Shown: positions 1 to 8,464 of the stretch, piece after piece
How positions within the stretch are numbered: position 1 is the stretch's first letter
Layout of the letters: each line of letters begins with the position of its first letter
NCBI GenBank assembly: GCA_024405235.1
Contig: JAKSPA010000009.1
Location: forward strand, 1-15,937
Direction: 5' to 3'
Origin: Lentisphaeria bacterium
Lineage (GTDB): Bacteria > Verrucomicrobiota > Lentisphaeria > Oligosphaerales > Oligosphaeraceae
Length of the DNA: 15,937 nucleotides
Notes under the pieces: model-generated
What the model was told of the DNA's origin: nothing
What the model saw: the letters and a program-made list of their open reading frames with translations, nothing else
The model's database searches: none
Position numbers and translations under genes: made by a program

Positions 1-2151
1 GAAGAAGGATTTCCTATGCCAGAGAGCATTCATTTCCTTCAGGAAGCTCTGTAGATTCGCAAGATATCTTTCATTTATGCATTCGATTTGGCTTGCGGAG
101 AATCCGAAAAGTCCGCATGAAAGCATGCGCAGGGCCTTGCTCTGGTTGCCTGGATCCAGAATAGCATCGATGAAATCAAGCATCCATTTGCATTCGTCTG
201 TCTTGAAAACGCTTTGGGACTGCATGAATACGGACGGAATGTCGTTACTGTGCAGAATCCTTCTTATTTCATCGACATTCGTCTTGGTTCGCACGAGAAT
301 CGCGATGTCCTTGAATTTAATGGGTTCGTATTCATTTGCGCCATCATCTTTTTGCGTAGCTTTGCAGTAGTTGTTTTTCAACTCAAGAATTTCTTTCGCC
401 AATTCTTGGAAAACAACGCTTTTGTCCTCCTGGTGGTTTCTGCTGAGAAGTGTCTGCCCGCTTGGAATTCTGCCGTCCCGTTTGTCTACGAGACATTTGT
501 CGCTTCCCGTTCCTACTTCTATTTTTTCGAATTTGATTTCCGCCGGCGCGAAGAACTTTCCTTCGCATTTATTCAGCCAGAAGTCGTTCATCGCGTTGAT
601 GAAATCTCTCGTTGAACGGAAATTCTTCTTCAGCGTGTATTTGTTTTTAGCGGTGCCTGTCATTTTCTGGAATGTCTGGACATCGCCGCCGCGGAATTTA
701 TAGATGGCCTGTTTTTCATCACCGATCATGATGAGAAGGCGTTTTTGCGACTCGTCGTCATTGCCCGCGAAGAGTCTTTTGAAGATGGTGCTTTGCGTAT
801 GGTCGGTATCCTGGAATTCATCGATCATCACGCAATCGAATCTGTCACGGATGATTTTTCTGAATTCTTCGCCATTTGCGCATTCGACTCTGTTTTTCAG
901 GACGATCAGAAGATCTTCGAAGGTCATGAAACCCTCTGTTTCCTTTGCGTTCGCCAGTTCCTTTTTGACGTATGCAGCGGCGAGTTGGAGGATGATGCGG
1001 CGGTATTTGTCAAGGAGCCACGGAATGGAGCCCTCTGGAAGTTTCTTTGTTTCCGCTTCCTGCGTTTGCAATTGAGCAGGGGCGAAGGCTTCGAGATAGG
1101 CCGCGTGCAGTTCCTGCGCTTCCTGCGACATGTTTTCAGAGACGACTTTCTTTGAAGAGGGTTTGTCTTTGGTTTTTACTTTGTTTTCAAGTTCATCATA
1201 GGCATATAGAAGCCAGCGGTCGTCTCCGATTTCCCTGAAGAAGACGGCCGTGTCTTTTTTGAATTTCGTTTCCAGGCAGAATGCATCCAGTTCTTCATCA
1301 GAGACTTTCTGCAACGCGCGCGGAAATCTCTCCCAAATCGGAGCGTCCTCAATTGCCTTGAGCTCTGCGCTGCCAGAGAGAGCGTCGGCGCAAACCGTCT
1401 CAGGGATGTCGTCCCCCCAATTGATTCTAGCATCGGCGTTTCCCAGAAGTTCCTTTCGATCCGCAATGATTCCGCTCGGCGTGTATTTTAGAAGTTTCAA
1501 GAGGAGAAAACGTCTGGCGTTGTTTGATTTGTGACAGAAGTCGCGATAGAAGTCGCAGAGGAGCGATTTCACGAGCGCCTTGCATGAATTGCGCAGCTCA
1601 AGTCCGTATCTGATTCCGCTCTCGAAGGTGTTTTCCTTAAGCATTCTATTGCAGAATCCATGGATCGTCGAGATTGGTGCATCGTCGAAATTTCTGACTG
1701 CATTTTCAAGAAGACGTTTTTTCTCTGCGATGTCGTCAAGACTTTTCGGCCGTTCGTTTGGTGGGAGAGTCTTCGCCGGATCATCGACCAGTCCGAAGCA
1801 TGGCAGTGCCTGTTCAAGCGTCTTGTCTGCCAATATGGCGGCGCCATCGTCGAAATTCTTCAGCGCGTCGCGCGTGAATGCGCCGTGTTTTACAAGGCAG
1901 TCGCAGATTCGGAGGGCGTTCTGGAGGATTCTTCTGATTCGGTCCTGAAGTTCCTGCGTGGCCAATTCCGTGAATGTAACGACAAGAATCTTCTCTATGG
2001 GCGTGCCCATGAGAATTTCGCGCAGAACGAGAATCTGTATGTTATATGTTTTCCCTGTGCCTGCGCCTGCTGAAATCATGTTGCTCCCAGCAAGTTCGCA
2101 TGTATAAGAGTTCAGTTCATGCATGCCTGTGTTGTTTACGTTTTCTGACAT
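1..2151 (-). CDS. recB: RecBCD nuclease/helicase subunit RecB (partial, N-terminal 717 codons)
   Basis: The frame is open on the minus strand from ATG at 2151 to the left edge (717 codons, no stop), so the C-terminus is missing. RecB is the 3'-5' SF1A helicase and, through its C-terminal domain, the nuclease of RecBCD, which resects double-strand breaks. Visible motifs: Walker A AGAGTGKT at about 28-35, motif Ia VTFTELATQEL at about 58-68, STIHGFC near 157, Walker B MIDEFQDTD near 440, GDEKQAIYKFRGGD near 476-489, and KKNFRST near 507. The stretch after residue 630 (SVFKTDECKWML and following) resembles the RecB 2A/2B helicase region rather than UvrD or AddA. E. coli RecB has about 1180 residues, so roughly 460 residues including the nuclease domain would lie outside. 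It follows recC by 64 bp with no evident Shine-Dalgarno site. Family assignment is strong because recC is its neighbour. Confidence 0.95.
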   Translation of the reverse strand, partial: MSENVNNTGMHELNSYTCELAGSNMISAGAGTGKTYNIQILVLREILMGTPIEKILVVTFTELATQELQDRIRRILQNALRICDCLVKHGAFTRDALKNFDDGAAILADKTLEQALPCFGLVDDPAKTLPPNERPKSLDDIAEKKRLLENAVRNFDDAPISTIHGFCNRMLKENTFESGIRYGLELRNSCKALVKSLLCDFYRDFCHKSNNARRFLLLKLLKYTPSGIIADRKELLGNADARINWGDDIPETVCADALSGSAELKAIEDAPIWERFPRALQKVSDEELDAFCLETKFKKDTAVFFREIGDDRWLLYAYDELENKVKTKDKPSSKKVVSENMSQEAQELHAAYLEAFAPAQLQTQEAETKKLPEGSIPWLLDKYRRIILQLAAAYVKKELANAKETEGFMTFEDLLIVLKNRVECANGEEFRKIIRDRFDCVMIDEFQDTDHTQSTIFKRLFAGNDDESQKRLLIMIGDEKQAIYKFRGGDVQTFQKMTGTAKNKYTLKKNFRSTRDFINAMNDFWLNKCEGKFFAPAEIKFEKIEVGTGSDKCLVDKRDGRIPSGQTLLSRNHQEDKSVVFQELAKEILELKNNYCKATQKDDGANEYEPIKFKDIAILVRTKTNVDEIRRILHSNDIPSVFMQSQSVFKTDECKWMLDFIDAILDPGNQSKALRMLSCGLFGFSASQIECINERYLANLQSFLKEMNALWHRKSFF

Positions 2152-2196
2152 AGTATTCTATCGACGATGTTTGTTCTTTGCCAAGACGCTGTCTGT

Positions 2197-2220
2197 ATTA
2201 ATTGAGAATTGAGAATTAAT
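2197..2220. repeat. Heptamer GAGAATT tandem repeat within inverted ATTAATT arms, recC-recB junction
   Basis: Two adjacent copies of GAGAATT (2204-2210, 2211-2217) lie between ATTAATT (2197-2203) and its reverse complement AATTAAT (2214-2220). The recC stop codon (2216-2218) is inside the right arm. The arms are pure A/T, so a weak hairpin is possible. There is no following T-tract convincing enough to call a terminator. Whether it is a dispersed genomic repeat cannot be judged from a single copy. Confidence 0.5.
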
Positions 2221-5200
2221 TCTGTATTTCTATTTCGACATTGGACGCGTTGGATTTTTCTTTTTCGAATTTCGGGAAGCATTCTCCTGCAAAGTCCTTC
2301 AGAAGCATTACAGCATTTTCTGAGAATTTCGGAATGGATCTGAAATCATCGAAGAGTCGTGCGGCATTGTCGCTTGTTTTCAGGCAGTCTCTGATGTTCA
2401 GTTTGCGTTGAGGCGAGGCCTTGCCGAAGAGTGGCAGCGGATATAAATGTCCGAGAAGGTAGAGCTTTGCCATGGAGACGAGTTGCCATTTTGCGGTGAT
2501 GGTATTTCTGCACTTGTCGTTTTTGGGGAAAACGCTTTCCAAGGCAAGCGACAGATTGGAGACGAAATCTTCAAGACATTCGTCTTCCTCAGTTCCATCA
2601 TATTCATCTTCAAGATGTTCAAGCAGTTCGGATATGCCGTTTGTCAGTTCGTCGTAATCCTGTCGCAGGCTATCCATCAGCGTGTTTATCTCGTCTGTCT
2701 TGCCAAGCAGTTTATTCGCCTCCTCCTTTGTCGCGCTTGAGGTTCTTCCCTTGGCGACATTTTTCAGGATATCCTCGAATTTCTTGTAGTCGACAAAGCA
2801 GGCATCTATGGAGTGTGTGCCGTCGTTTTGGCATTTCTCCAGAAGTTTTGCGAGCTTTTCACGATGTGTGTTGGCTATCTCTTTGGCATGTTGTGCAAGG
2901 AGTTCCGCCGATCCTTCCACCAAGGTCTTGAATGCGTCTTGGAATGTTCCCGTGTATTTGTCCAGAAGTTCGCTTAGGCGTTCGGGGTGTTCAAGGAAAG
3001 CCATGATTTCTGCGAGACGATCGTTTCGCAGACCGTTTGCTTCCGCGTATTGCCTGAATTCATTCATGTGGCTTGCCAAAGTCCTCAAATTGCCGAACGG
3101 CGAGTGTTCGTCATTGGAGAAATCCAATGCCGCGAGGGCGATTATCTCTTCGCTTTTCGCTTTGTTTCGGTTGTCTTGTGTCGTATGGTGATATTTCGAG
3201 AGAGTGTCTGTTTCGTCTTGTGCAGCAAGAATGAGATGCTTAAGTATTATAGGAATAAGGTGCCTGCCGTTGACTGCTGAATTGATGCGGCATCGTATTC
3301 CTTTGGGCGATTCGTCGTTCCCATGGAAATATTTGAATTTTGCAGTTATCCTGACGTGTTTCGGCGGGAATGCAGGCATCTCGACGGCAAATTCCGCAGG
3401 CGCGTTTTCGCTGCTGTCGTTCTTGAAGTCCCTTGCGTACATGCGCAACCTGTCCACGAGTCCTGCGTTTATGGAAGGCGTGATCATTCCGAGATCGACT
3501 TCGAATTCCTCTTCTTCCGACTCTTCCTGCTGGCGCAGTTCATTTCTGAAAGTCTCGTCCAGAATCCATGAATTGATCTGCTGCTGGCAAAAATCAATTT
3601 CTCCGAGAGGGCCGATTGGAAGTGAGTTATTCGCAACTGCCGCATGCCAAGCAGGAGAACTATCCAATGTGGCAGTAGGACCGCTGCCTTTGGTCTGCTC
3701 AGCGGTCAGTGCATTTCGTATTAGGCTTGCGTCTAGCGGGTTGAGAGCGAAAGGCTCAAAATCGCTGAGGGGTTCTTCCTCCCATCGGTCGCGCGGCAGG
3801 CCCATGCGTGTGGTGACGTATGCGGTTGCGGGATCCTTGAAGAAACTCACCATGTCATCAAGCGTGATTGTGATCTCGTCTTTGTCCCAATTTTGCGGAA
3901 GTTGTTTGGGCAACGGAAGGTTGTATGCATCCAGCCACGGTGGGAGTTTCGTTGATGATTGCGATTGGCTGGCGGTGGTTGTGGCGATTTCCGCCATGTT
4001 TTGGTCGAATGAGAAGTAGTCCAGAAGGGTCTTGTCTCTGCTTGTGTTTGAGAATGCCTTTGCGTCAAAGGAGTTAAGCGTATGCTTGATGATGGGGGCA
4101 TGCGCGTTAGGACGAATTCTCGCGATATAGTTCATCAGTTCCGCGAGCGGGGCGGCGGGCACAAGATCGTCTTTGAGATTCTGATCGCTTTGGCCCTTGT
4201 AGAATAGCATCATGTGGTCTCTTGCCGACATAAGTGCCTCCAGGAAAGTGAATCGGTCTTCGATGCTGCGCGAACGGTCGTAGTATTTTAGGAGACTTCC
4301 TGCGATTTCCTTCCCGTTCCTGTCCTTTCGCGTGACGAGCGTGAAGCCAGTGTTGTCGTTTGAACGCGGAAATTCGCCGACGTCCATTCCGAGAAGTGCG
4401 ATGACCTTGCATGGAATGCCGCGCATGGGCAGCAGCGAACAGAAGGTGATTTTGCCGTTGAGGAATGGCTCGCCTTTTGCGGGAGTGTCCATTGCCGTTC
4501 CCAAAGCGGATAGGATGATGTCGTAGGGGACGATGTCCGCATCGGAAGTCGTTTCGGCGCTGTCGTCCGTCTTTGCATAGCCAGCCAGCGTCATTGCTTC
4601 TTTCATTTCAGAGAAAACCTTTCCCAATTGAGAGTATTCCTGCATGGAATCGCCATCGACAGGGAAGAATTGTCCGCGTTTTTCCAGAAGGAAATCGCAC
4701 CATTGCGGACCGCTTTTTGCGGATTCAGCATGGCGTGATTGTTCGACTGCCGCAGCGAATTCCTTCAATTCGCCGTATAGTTTCATGAAGCCGTTCAGGA
4801 GCGACTGGTTTTCGTTGTCGGTGCTGTAGTCTGTTGGAGCGATTCCGCCGAAATATTCATTGACTTGCCCATTTTCGTCAAAGGCTAGTTTCGCGAGAAG
4901 AGTGTCCAGGCCCTTCTGCCACGAAAATTCTTCGAAGGCGCCGATGCCTTCGCGATCCTTTTCGTCCCGTCCCCAATGGATGCCTGCCTTTCTGAACCAG
5001 TTTCGGAGTCGTGCGACGCCTTCGTCGTCGAAACCGAAGCGCTCCTTTATGGGCGATGAATCCAGAAGCGAACTGATCCGCGTGACTTCGAACTTGCTCT
5101 TCGGCAGTTCCATGATTTTCATGAAAGCTTCTGCAAGAAGATTGGCGCCTTTGACGGAACGATCGCTGATGCAGTAGTGTTTGCTTAGCGGGCCACGATC

Positions 5201-6463
5201 GAAAACCGCCTGTATCGCGGGCGCGAATTTCGCTATGTCCGGAGCCATGACGATGATGTCGTTCAAGGTGATTTTTTCCTTTCGCGCCTCGTATTGTTTC
5301 AGTATATGGAGGATGCTGTCGTGGAGTGATTCCACTTCGCGAATTTCATTGAAGCAGCTGTGTATGGTGAGCGAGTCGTCGGTCGTTCCGTTCGCTTTGA
5401 TTTCCGTATCGTCGCCGACATTTTCGAGAATTCGCGTCTGAATCTCTTTCAGCAGTGGAATTCCCGCGTTCAATTTATCATTCGACTTCTGATTTTCCCA
5501 TTCGCGCGAGTAGTCGAAATGGTCGCTTTCGTCAATGCCTTCAAGCTCGATAATGGCCTTGAAGAATTCCCGTCCCTGAGTCCCGAAATTGCCAAGAAGG
5601 GTATTGTTGAAGTGTTCCGAAAAACCTTCTGGCTCTGGAAGATTGTGTTCCCAGTTTGCAGTGACGTCGTCCCATAGGTCCGCGCAGTGGTTGAGATAGA
5701 AGAAGTTGACTGGCTGTACCGTGGAGAGTTTTTTCAGGACGAGAAGGAAATACGGCGCCATTGCGCTGACGCCGAAGAAGGTGACCGGTTCGAAGGATTC
5801 GCTTTGCAGAATCGTCCCGTTATGGAGGAAGCGCATCATCGCTTCTGCAGGTGAAACGATCTTTCTGCCATGAATGTCAACGCAGAGTTCTTTCCAAAGT
5901 GCAATTTGCCATTGGTTCTCTTTCGAGATACCGTTTTTTTCAGGATAGAGGAGTTTTTCCGGCACGAAGGCCATGTATTCGTAGTAGAGTTGCGCAAGTT
6001 TGCGCGCGAGTTGATAGCGTCGTACATCGGGAAGATCGTTTCGGGGGGCTCCGTCGGTATTCTTTTCCGGCGCAAGAGCAAGATAGTCCTTCAGTATTTT
6101 TAGTTCGTCGCTGTGCGTCGCATTGTCCAGAAGTCTGTATATTCTCCAAATAAGTACATCCTCTTTGAAGAGTTCAGGATGATAGGAATCTCCGTCCTGC
6201 TGAGTGTTCATGAAACGCATTAGAATATCGTCGATAGCGTCTCTTATGAACGGGAAGGCTACGTTTGCGATGACGTGCCCTTTTTTCACGAGCCACTGTT
6301 CGAGCCATGTTCCCATGCCGCGCGTCGCGACGCATATCTTTTCAGCGGCGAAAAAGTTCATCTTGCGGAAACGCGATGGCTTCTCGTTGCGCTTCTGCGA
6401 ATAGAGTTCGGCAAGCGTTTCGAGATTGTTGCTTGTAAATAGCCTGAAGGTATTGTCGTCCAT
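2216..6463 (-). CDS. recC: RecBCD subunit RecC, enlarged (1415 aa)
   Basis: RecC is the Chi-recognising scaffold of RecBCD, built on inactive helicase and nuclease folds. The N-terminus has the family pattern: a short strand and SNNLETLAELY, then ATRGMGTWLEQWL at about 47-59 and ANVAFPFI, like E. coli RecC STGMAQWLQ...NIDFPLP. The hallmark MRGIPCKVIALLGMDVGEFPR region sits near 678-698, followed by ARDHMMLFYKGQS near 745 and the DDMVSFFKDPATAYV segment near 870 that opens the nuclease-like C-terminal part. PLPLFGKAS close to the end matches the terminal RecC motif. At 1415 residues it is about 290 longer than E. coli RecC (1122). The excess appears mostly as a charged, helix-rich stretch at about 1150-1340. 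ATG at 6463 is chosen because homology begins at once; no Shine-Dalgarno site is evident. It is the first gene of the recC-recB unit and is divergent from the adenine deaminase gene. Confidence 0.95.
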   Translation of the reverse strand: MDDNTFRLFTSNNLETLAELYSQKRNEKPSRFRKMNFFAAEKICVATRGMGTWLEQWLVKKGHVIANVAFPFIRDAIDDILMRFMNTQQDGDSYHPELFKEDVLIWRIYRLLDNATHSDELKILKDYLALAPEKNTDGAPRNDLPDVRRYQLARKLAQLYYEYMAFVPEKLLYPEKNGISKENQWQIALWKELCVDIHGRKIVSPAEAMMRFLHNGTILQSESFEPVTFFGVSAMAPYFLLVLKKLSTVQPVNFFYLNHCADLWDDVTANWEHNLPEPEGFSEHFNNTLLGNFGTQGREFFKAIIELEGIDESDHFDYSREWENQKSNDKLNAGIPLLKEIQTRILENVGDDTEIKANGTTDDSLTIHSCFNEIREVESLHDSILHILKQYEARKEKITLNDIIVMAPDIAKFAPAIQAVFDRGPLSKHYCISDRSVKGANLLAEAFMKIMELPKSKFEVTRISSLLDSSPIKERFGFDDEGVARLRNWFRKAGIHWGRDEKDREGIGAFEEFSWQKGLDTLLAKLAFDENGQVNEYFGGIAPTDYSTDNENQSLLNGFMKLYGELKEFAAAVEQSRHAESAKSGPQWCDFLLEKRGQFFPVDGDSMQEYSQLGKVFSEMKEAMTLAGYAKTDDSAETTSDADIVPYDIILSALGTAMDTPAKGEPFLNGKITFCSLLPMRGIPCKVIALLGMDVGEFPRSNDNTGFTLVTRKDRNGKEIAGSLLKYYDRSRSIEDRFTFLEALMSARDHMMLFYKGQSDQNLKDDLVPAAPLAELMNYIARIRPNAHAPIIKHTLNSFDAKAFSNTSRDKTLLDYFSFDQNMAEIATTTASQSQSSTKLPPWLDAYNLPLPKQLPQNWDKDEITITLDDMVSFFKDPATAYVTTRMGLPRDRWEEEPLSDFEPFALNPLDASLIRNALTAEQTKGSGPTATLDSSPAWHAAVANNSLPIGPLGEIDFCQQQINSWILDETFRNELRQQEESEEEEFEVDLGMITPSINAGLVDRLRMYARDFKNDSSENAPAEFAVEMPAFPPKHVRITAKFKYFHGNDESPKGIRCRINSAVNGRHLIPIILKHLILAAQDETDTLSKYHHTTQDNRNKAKSEEIIALAALDFSNDEHSPFGNLRTLASHMNEFRQYAEANGLRNDRLAEIMAFLEHPERLSELLDKYTGTFQDAFKTLVEGSAELLAQHAKEIANTHREKLAKLLEKCQNDGTHSIDACFVDYKKFEDILKNVAKGRTSSATKEEANKLLGKTDEINTLMDSLRQDYDELTNGISELLEHLEDEYDGTEEDECLEDFVSNLSLALESVFPKNDKCRNTITAKWQLVSMAKLYLLGHLYPLPLFGKASPQRKLNIRDCLKTSDNAARLFDDFRSIPKFSENAVMLLKDFAGECFPKFEKEKSNASNVEIEIQN

Positions 6464-6704
6464 TTTGTATGTGTCGGTGTTGATTGGTCTGCAGTCGCTG
6501 GCTTCTTTCCGTTACTATAATTCCAAAGAAAAATAGTATCATCCACATCTTATACGCAATTTTTCTGTCGAATATTTCACATGATGCGCCAAAACGCTGT
6601 TTTTTTTCTTGTTTCAATTAAAAATAATGGATTTTTTCATAGCGAAATTCCGTGGAGGCAATAAAATAAGCTAAAATTCATTATTTTTTCATCGGAAATA
6701 AGCC
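6464..6704. promoter_or_regulatory. Divergent AT-rich intergenic region, recC / adenine deaminase
   Basis: These 241 bp separate two divergent genes and must hold both promoters, though I cannot assign any -35/-10 pair with confidence. Visible items are a TAAAAT box at 6662-6667 for the plus direction without a good -35 partner, a GGAGG at 6654-6658 not followed by a start codon at useful spacing, and GGAA (6694-6697) seven bases before the deaminase ATG. I see no purine-riboswitch fold. Confidence 0.4.
6631..6699. repeat. Direct repeat ATTTTTTCAT...GAAAT upstream of adenine deaminase
   Basis: ATTTTTTCAT occurs at 6631-6640 and again at 6683-6692, 52 bp apart. Each copy is followed within 3-4 bases by GAAAT, so the similarity extends over 17-18 bases. 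The second copy abuts the weak ribosome-binding site of the deaminase gene. It could be an operator for a regulator or a low-complexity coincidence, given the T-runs. Confidence 0.4.
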
Positions 6705-8375
6705 ATGGCATTATCTGAACGAATAGAAATCGGTCGCGGAGAGCGTCCTGCCGCGTTGGTCATCAAGGGCGTTCGTGTCTTTCATTTGACGACGGGCGAG
6801 TTCGAAGAAGCGGACATTGCGATCGCATCCGACGGCGTCATTGCGGGAGTAGGGCAGGGCTATGATGGCATGCGTGAGATCGATGGTCATGGCTTGACTG
6901 CAGTGCCTGGTTTCATCGACGCGCATGTGCATATCGAATCGTCGCTGATGATGCCGTCCGAATATGAGAAGTGCGTATTGATGCATGGCGTGACGACGTG
7001 CATCTGCGATCCGCACGAACTTGCGAACGTCGTGGGGACGGATGCCTTCGATTTCTATATGAATGCCTCGAAGGCGTTGACCATGGACATGCGCGTGCGT
7101 CTGTCTTCATGCGTGCCTGCCACGAATCTTGAAACATCTGGCGCGGTTGTGACCGCAGACGAATTGTCGAAATGGCATGGCCGCCATCCTGAAGCGGGCC
7201 TTGCGGAGTTCATGAACGTGCCAGGAGTGCTTTTCCGCGACAAGGAGGTGCTTGCGAAACTAAGCGCATTCGATTTCATCGACGGACATTGTCCGCTGTT
7301 GAGCGGGCGTGATCTCAACGCATACATCGCGGCGGGAATACGCAACTGCCACGAGTCGTCGATTCCGGAAGAGGCACGCGAGAAAATTCGGCGCGGCATG
7401 CAGGTGTTCATCCGCGAGGGCAGCGACGAACGGAATCTCGATGCACTGATGCCGCTGATGACTCTTGAGAATTCGCCGTTTCTGGCGTTCTGCACGGACG
7501 ATCGGAATCCGCTGGACATGGAGGAGCATGGACATATCGACCGCATGGTCGCGAGAGCGATCGCAGGCGGCGTGTCGCCGCTTGTGGCATATCGCGTGGC
7601 AAGCTGGTCGGCCGCGCGCGGGCTTGGTCTTGCGGACAGAGGGCTCATCGCGCCAGGACAGCGCGCGGACATCGTCCTGCTTGACGATTTTGAAAAATGC
7701 AGCGTAAGAAAGACGATTGTCGATGGAATTCCGTTTGATGAAATACATTATGACGTAAATGCCCTTCCCGATGCATCGTCTTTCAAGAACAGCGTCAAGT
7801 GCCGAGAGGTGTCCGCTTCGGATTTCACGTTTGACGCGAGCGGAAGAGTCCGCGTGATCGGCGTGGTGGACGGATCGCTTGTGACCGACGCCTTGGAACT
7901 CGACGTAGCGTCTGATGACGTCCTGCGCGTTTCAGTCGTGGAACGTCACGGCAAGAACGGCAACATTTCGCACGGCTTTGTGCGTGGGTTCGGTTTGAAG
8001 AATGGCGCGATTGCCTCAAGCGTCGGGCATGATTCCCACAACATCTGCGTGGTCGGCACGAATGCTGCGGATATGGCCTGCGCCGTGAATGCGCTGCGTG
8101 AATCGCAGGGCGGCTTTGCCGCTGTCTGCGACGGACGTGTGACAGGGCTGCTGCCGCTGCCGTGCGCGGGCCTCTTCTCGGACAAATCGGCGGATGAGAT
8201 CAAGCGCGATTTGCGCAAACTACGCGAATCGGTGCGCGCGCTGGGCTGCATCCTGCATGAGCCCTTCCTGCAACTGGCCTTCATTCCGCTGCCTGTCATC
8301 CCGCATCTGAAACTCACGGATTGTGGACTTGTCGATGTAGATAGATTTTCTTTTGTTTCTCCTTCGTTAAATTAG
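6705..8375 (+). CDS. ade: Adenine deaminase (EC 3.5.4.2)
   Basis: It hydrolyses adenine to hypoxanthine and ammonia in purine salvage; it is cytosolic and an amidohydrolase-superfamily metalloenzyme. At 556 aa it is close to the family length (about 577-590). Motifs: PGFIDAHVHIESSLM at about 68-82 with the two metal-binding histidines, CDPHELANVVG near 102, DGHCPLLSGRDLNAYIAAGI near 193 (E. coli has an Ala where this has Cys), CTDDRNPLD near 263 with the catalytic Asp, and GQRADIVLLDD near 322. The C-terminal domain has GFGLKNGAIASSVGHDSHNICVVG and the closing LAFIPLPVIPHLKLTDCGLVD, both typical of adenine deaminase rather than dihydroorotase or cytosine deaminase. ATG at 6705 has GGAA seven bases upstream. 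A purine permease follows 66 bp downstream on the same strand, consistent with an adenine uptake and salvage pair. Confidence 0.95.
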   Translation: MALSERIEIGRGERPAALVIKGVRVFHLTTGEFEEADIAIASDGVIAGVGQGYDGMREIDGHGLTAVPGFIDAHVHIESSLMMPSEYEKCVLMHGVTTCICDPHELANVVGTDAFDFYMNASKALTMDMRVRLSSCVPATNLETSGAVVTADELSKWHGRHPEAGLAEFMNVPGVLFRDKEVLAKLSAFDFIDGHCPLLSGRDLNAYIAAGIRNCHESSIPEEAREKIRRGMQVFIREGSDERNLDALMPLMTLENSPFLAFCTDDRNPLDMEEHGHIDRMVARAIAGGVSPLVAYRVASWSAARGLGLADRGLIAPGQRADIVLLDDFEKCSVRKTIVDGIPFDEIHYDVNALPDASSFKNSVKCREVSASDFTFDASGRVRVIGVVDGSLVTDALELDVASDDVLRVSVVERHGKNGNISHGFVRGFGLKNGAIASSVGHDSHNICVVGTNAADMACAVNALRESQGGFAAVCDGRVTGLLPLPCAGLFSDKSADEIKRDLRKLRESVRALGCILHEPFLQLAFIPLPVIPHLKLTDCGLVDVDRFSFVSPSLN

Positions 8376-8404
8376 CTCAAATCAATTCATCAAAGAAGGA
8401 CCGT

Positions 8405-8426
8405 CCGATGGAAGGTTCTTCCGCGG
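8405..8426 (+). promoter_or_regulatory. Small hairpin over the leader-ORF start between deaminase and permease
   Basis: GGAAG (8410-8414) and CTTCC (8418-8422) are perfect inverted repeats around a GTT loop. CCG (8405-8407) and CGG (8424-8426) can extend the stem across a small internal loop. The leader ATG (8408-8410) sits at the base of the stem. There is no T-tract, so it is not an intrinsic terminator. It may tune translation or RNA processing between the two genes; function is inferred only from position. Confidence 0.35.
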
Positions 8427-8464
8427 CAACCATCAAAAAACATGAAAGACTTTTTCAAACTTAA
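8408..8464 (+). CDS. Possible 18-aa leader peptide overlapping the permease start
   Basis: An AGAAGGA Shine-Dalgarno sequence (8394-8400) stands seven bases before ATG 8408. That ATG opens an 18-codon frame (MEGSSAATIKKHERLFQT) ending in TAA at 8462-8464. It overlaps the first 23 bases of the permease gene in a different frame. The permease ATG at 8442 has no purine-rich site of its own, so this small frame could feed ribosomes to it by coupling. The peptide has no run of regulatory codons and no recognisable family. It may be untranslated chance. Confidence 0.35.
   Translation: MEGSSAATIKKHERLFQT

Noticed and set aside
3204..4019. 271-codon plus-strand frame opposite recC
   Set aside because: It lies wholly inside conserved recC coding sequence, has low-complexity Ser-rich translation, and has no start context.
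6342..6617. Minus-strand frame with a hydrophobic stretch (MILFFFGIIV) overlapping the recC start
   Set aside because: The hydrophobic segment comes from AT-rich intergenic DNA, the rest runs into recC in the wrong frame, and no ribosome site stands before it.
6464..6704. Purine riboswitch upstream of the adenine deaminase gene
   Set aside because: I looked for the three-way junction with its conserved loop and junction bases and found neither the helices nor the core bases.
7055..7672. 205-codon minus-strand frame opposite adenine deaminase
   Set aside because: It is antisense to catalytic motifs of the deaminase, and its Ser/Arg-rich composition is typical of shadow frames.
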